Positions 5,694-6,367 of a stretch of 6,367 bases of DNA are shown here, in pieces. Both the position numbers and the translations under genes were made by a program. The notes beneath the pieces are model-generated. The model had not been told where the DNA came from. It saw only the letters and a list, made by a program, of their open reading frames with translations, and made no database searches. The DNA lies in contig JAAYZI010000256.1 in NCBI GenBank assembly GCA_012514925.1, forward strand, positions 1 through 6,367, in the 5' to 3' direction. The first letter of the stretch is position 1. Every line of letters starts with the position of its first letter. The DNA is from Deltaproteobacteria bacterium. Its GTDB lineage: Bacteria; Bdellovibrionota_C; UBA2361; JAAYZI01.

Positions 5694-5716
5694 TTGGCCC
5701 CTCCCAAAATGAAGCC

Positions 5717-6103
5717 CTATTCCCCCTCAACAAAGAGAGCATATTCTTCGGAGTTCATTAGCTCATCGAGGTCTTCCGCGTCTATATCTTCCAACTCCAC
5801 GATCCAACCCTGATCGTACGGATTAGAATTTACTAGTCCCGGATTGTCTTTTAGAGCAGCGTTACTCTCCTTGACCACCCCATTAATCGGCGAATAAACA
5901 TCTGAAGCCGCCTTAGTCGATTCCACCACGCAAAAAACGTCGCCCTTATCCAGAACGCGTCCTGCCTCTGGCAGCTCTACGTAAACAATCTCGCCAAGCT
6001 CAGCCTGGGCAAAAGCCGTGATGCCAACCACAGCACCCCCCTCTGCCTGCAACCGCACCCACTCGTGTTCTTCTGTGTATTTAAGGTCTGACGGATATTC
6101 CAT
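5717..6103 (-). CDS. gcvH: Glycine cleavage system H protein
   Basis: GcvH is the small lipoyl-carrying protein that shuttles the aminomethyl intermediate from GcvP to GcvT and is re-oxidised by dihydrolipoamide dehydrogenase. The 128 residues are the normal length. The start KYTEEHEWVR (8-17) and VGITAFAQAELGEIVYVELPE (26-46, cited as positions) are typical. The lipoylation site is K64 in ESTKAASD (61-68), with T where many homologues have V. NGVVKESN (74-81), a turn with NPGLVNSNPY (87-96) and GWIVELE (98-104) complete the fold. The ATG at 6101-6103 has AAGGA (6111-6115) 7 nt upstream. It lies 23 nt after gcvT and 23 nt before gcvP on the same strand, clearly one operon. The dihydrolipoamide dehydrogenase gene is not here. 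Confidence 0.97.
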   Translation of the reverse strand: MEYPSDLKYTEEHEWVRLQAEGGAVVGITAFAQAELGEIVYVELPEAGRVLDKGDVFCVVESTKAASDVYSPINGVVKESNAALKDNPGLVNSNPYDQGWIVELEDIDAEDLDELMNSEEYALFVEGE

Positions 6104-6126
6104 AGTGTTGTCCTTAAAAAATAAAT

Positions 6127-6367
6127 TTAAGCACGTTTATAAAATGGGGTTTTTACAATGCGACAGCGCACTCTTTTTCCGCGAAGTTCCGTAAAAATAA
6201 TCGTGCCCTCACCCGCGAAATCAGAATCCACGGTGGCCAAACCAAGCGCCCGGCCTAAAGTAGGAGTTAGGGTTCCGCTTGTTACCACGCCGATTGAATC
6301 TCCTTGCTCGTTAAACAGTGGAGTCCCCTCTCGCACTATTCCTGGATCCTCCACGAAAAAACCAACC
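6127..6367 (-). CDS. gcvT: Aminomethyltransferase (T-protein), C-terminal part
   Basis: GcvT releases ammonia from the aminomethyl-lipoyl GcvH and transfers the one-carbon unit to tetrahydrofolate as 5,10-methylene-THF. The last 79 codons are in the window, about a fifth of a normal GcvT. The frame is open to the right edge and the true start is beyond it; a GTG at 6352-6354 is internal, since the frame upstream reads VGFF in keeping with the family. The visible part is the C-terminal barrel domain: IVREGTPLF, IGVVTSGTLTPTLGRALGLA and, at the end, RGKRVRCRIVKTPFYKRA. It is the upstream gene of the visible operon. Any glycine riboswitch or promoter ahead of it cannot be assessed here. Confidence 0.95.
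   Translation of the reverse strand, partial: VGFFVEDPGIVREGTPLFNEQGDSIGVVTSGTLTPTLGRALGLATVDSDFAGEGTIIFTELRGKRVRCRIVKTPFYKRA

Noticed and set aside
6104..6126. Glycine riboswitch or internal promoter before gcvH
   Set aside because: The gap is only 23 nt and is filled by a normal ribosome-binding site. A riboswitch would be upstream of gcvT, outside the window.
6352..6354. GTG as the start of a 75-residue protein
   Set aside because: The frame stays open to the window edge and the sequence before it (VGFF) continues the GcvT C-terminal domain.

Overview
The window comes from a bacterium of uncertain identity. A complete fused P-protein gene (gcvP, about 950 codons) sits in the order gcvT-gcvH-gcvP, the arrangement best known from Gram-negative bacteria. 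A WD40-repeat protein and a gene-poor, repeat-filled stretch suggest a fairly large genome with much non-coding repeat DNA. Nothing here fixes the genus or phylum.

Layout. Positions 1-186 (+) hold the last 61 codons of a WD40 beta-propeller protein. Positions 187-1202 have no convincing gene and are full of repeats. They hold four copies of an 18-bp palindrome (ACTTTCTC-CA/TG-GAGAAAGT), a 117-nt element that can fold into nested hairpins, an 85-nt element with 27-bp inverted arms, and an array of 23-bp imperfect repeats resembling the end of an IS21-family insertion sequence. Positions 1203-2411 (-) encode a 402-residue AAA-type ATPase with a DUF4143-like C-terminal part. It is AT-richer than the gcv genes and starts directly beside a 29-bp dyad. 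Positions 2412-2840 are again gene-free, with two more copies of the palindrome inside a longer composite repeat, a tandem 25-bp duplication and a CTAG-rich palindromic block.

Positions 2841-6367 (-) hold the glycine cleavage operon, read right to left: the 3' end of gcvT, complete gcvH and complete gcvP. Both gene gaps are 23 nt. GcvP decarboxylates glycine and loads the aminomethyl group on the lipoyl arm of GcvH. GcvT passes that carbon to tetrahydrofolate and releases ammonia. The operon promoter and any glycine riboswitch lie outside the window.

The ordinary part is the gcv operon. What deserves attention is the non-coding DNA: one repeat family occurs on both sides of the orphan ATPase gene but not inside any gene, and several elements have pairing patterns suggesting a folded RNA or DNA structure. 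No complete new system can be shown from this sequence alone.
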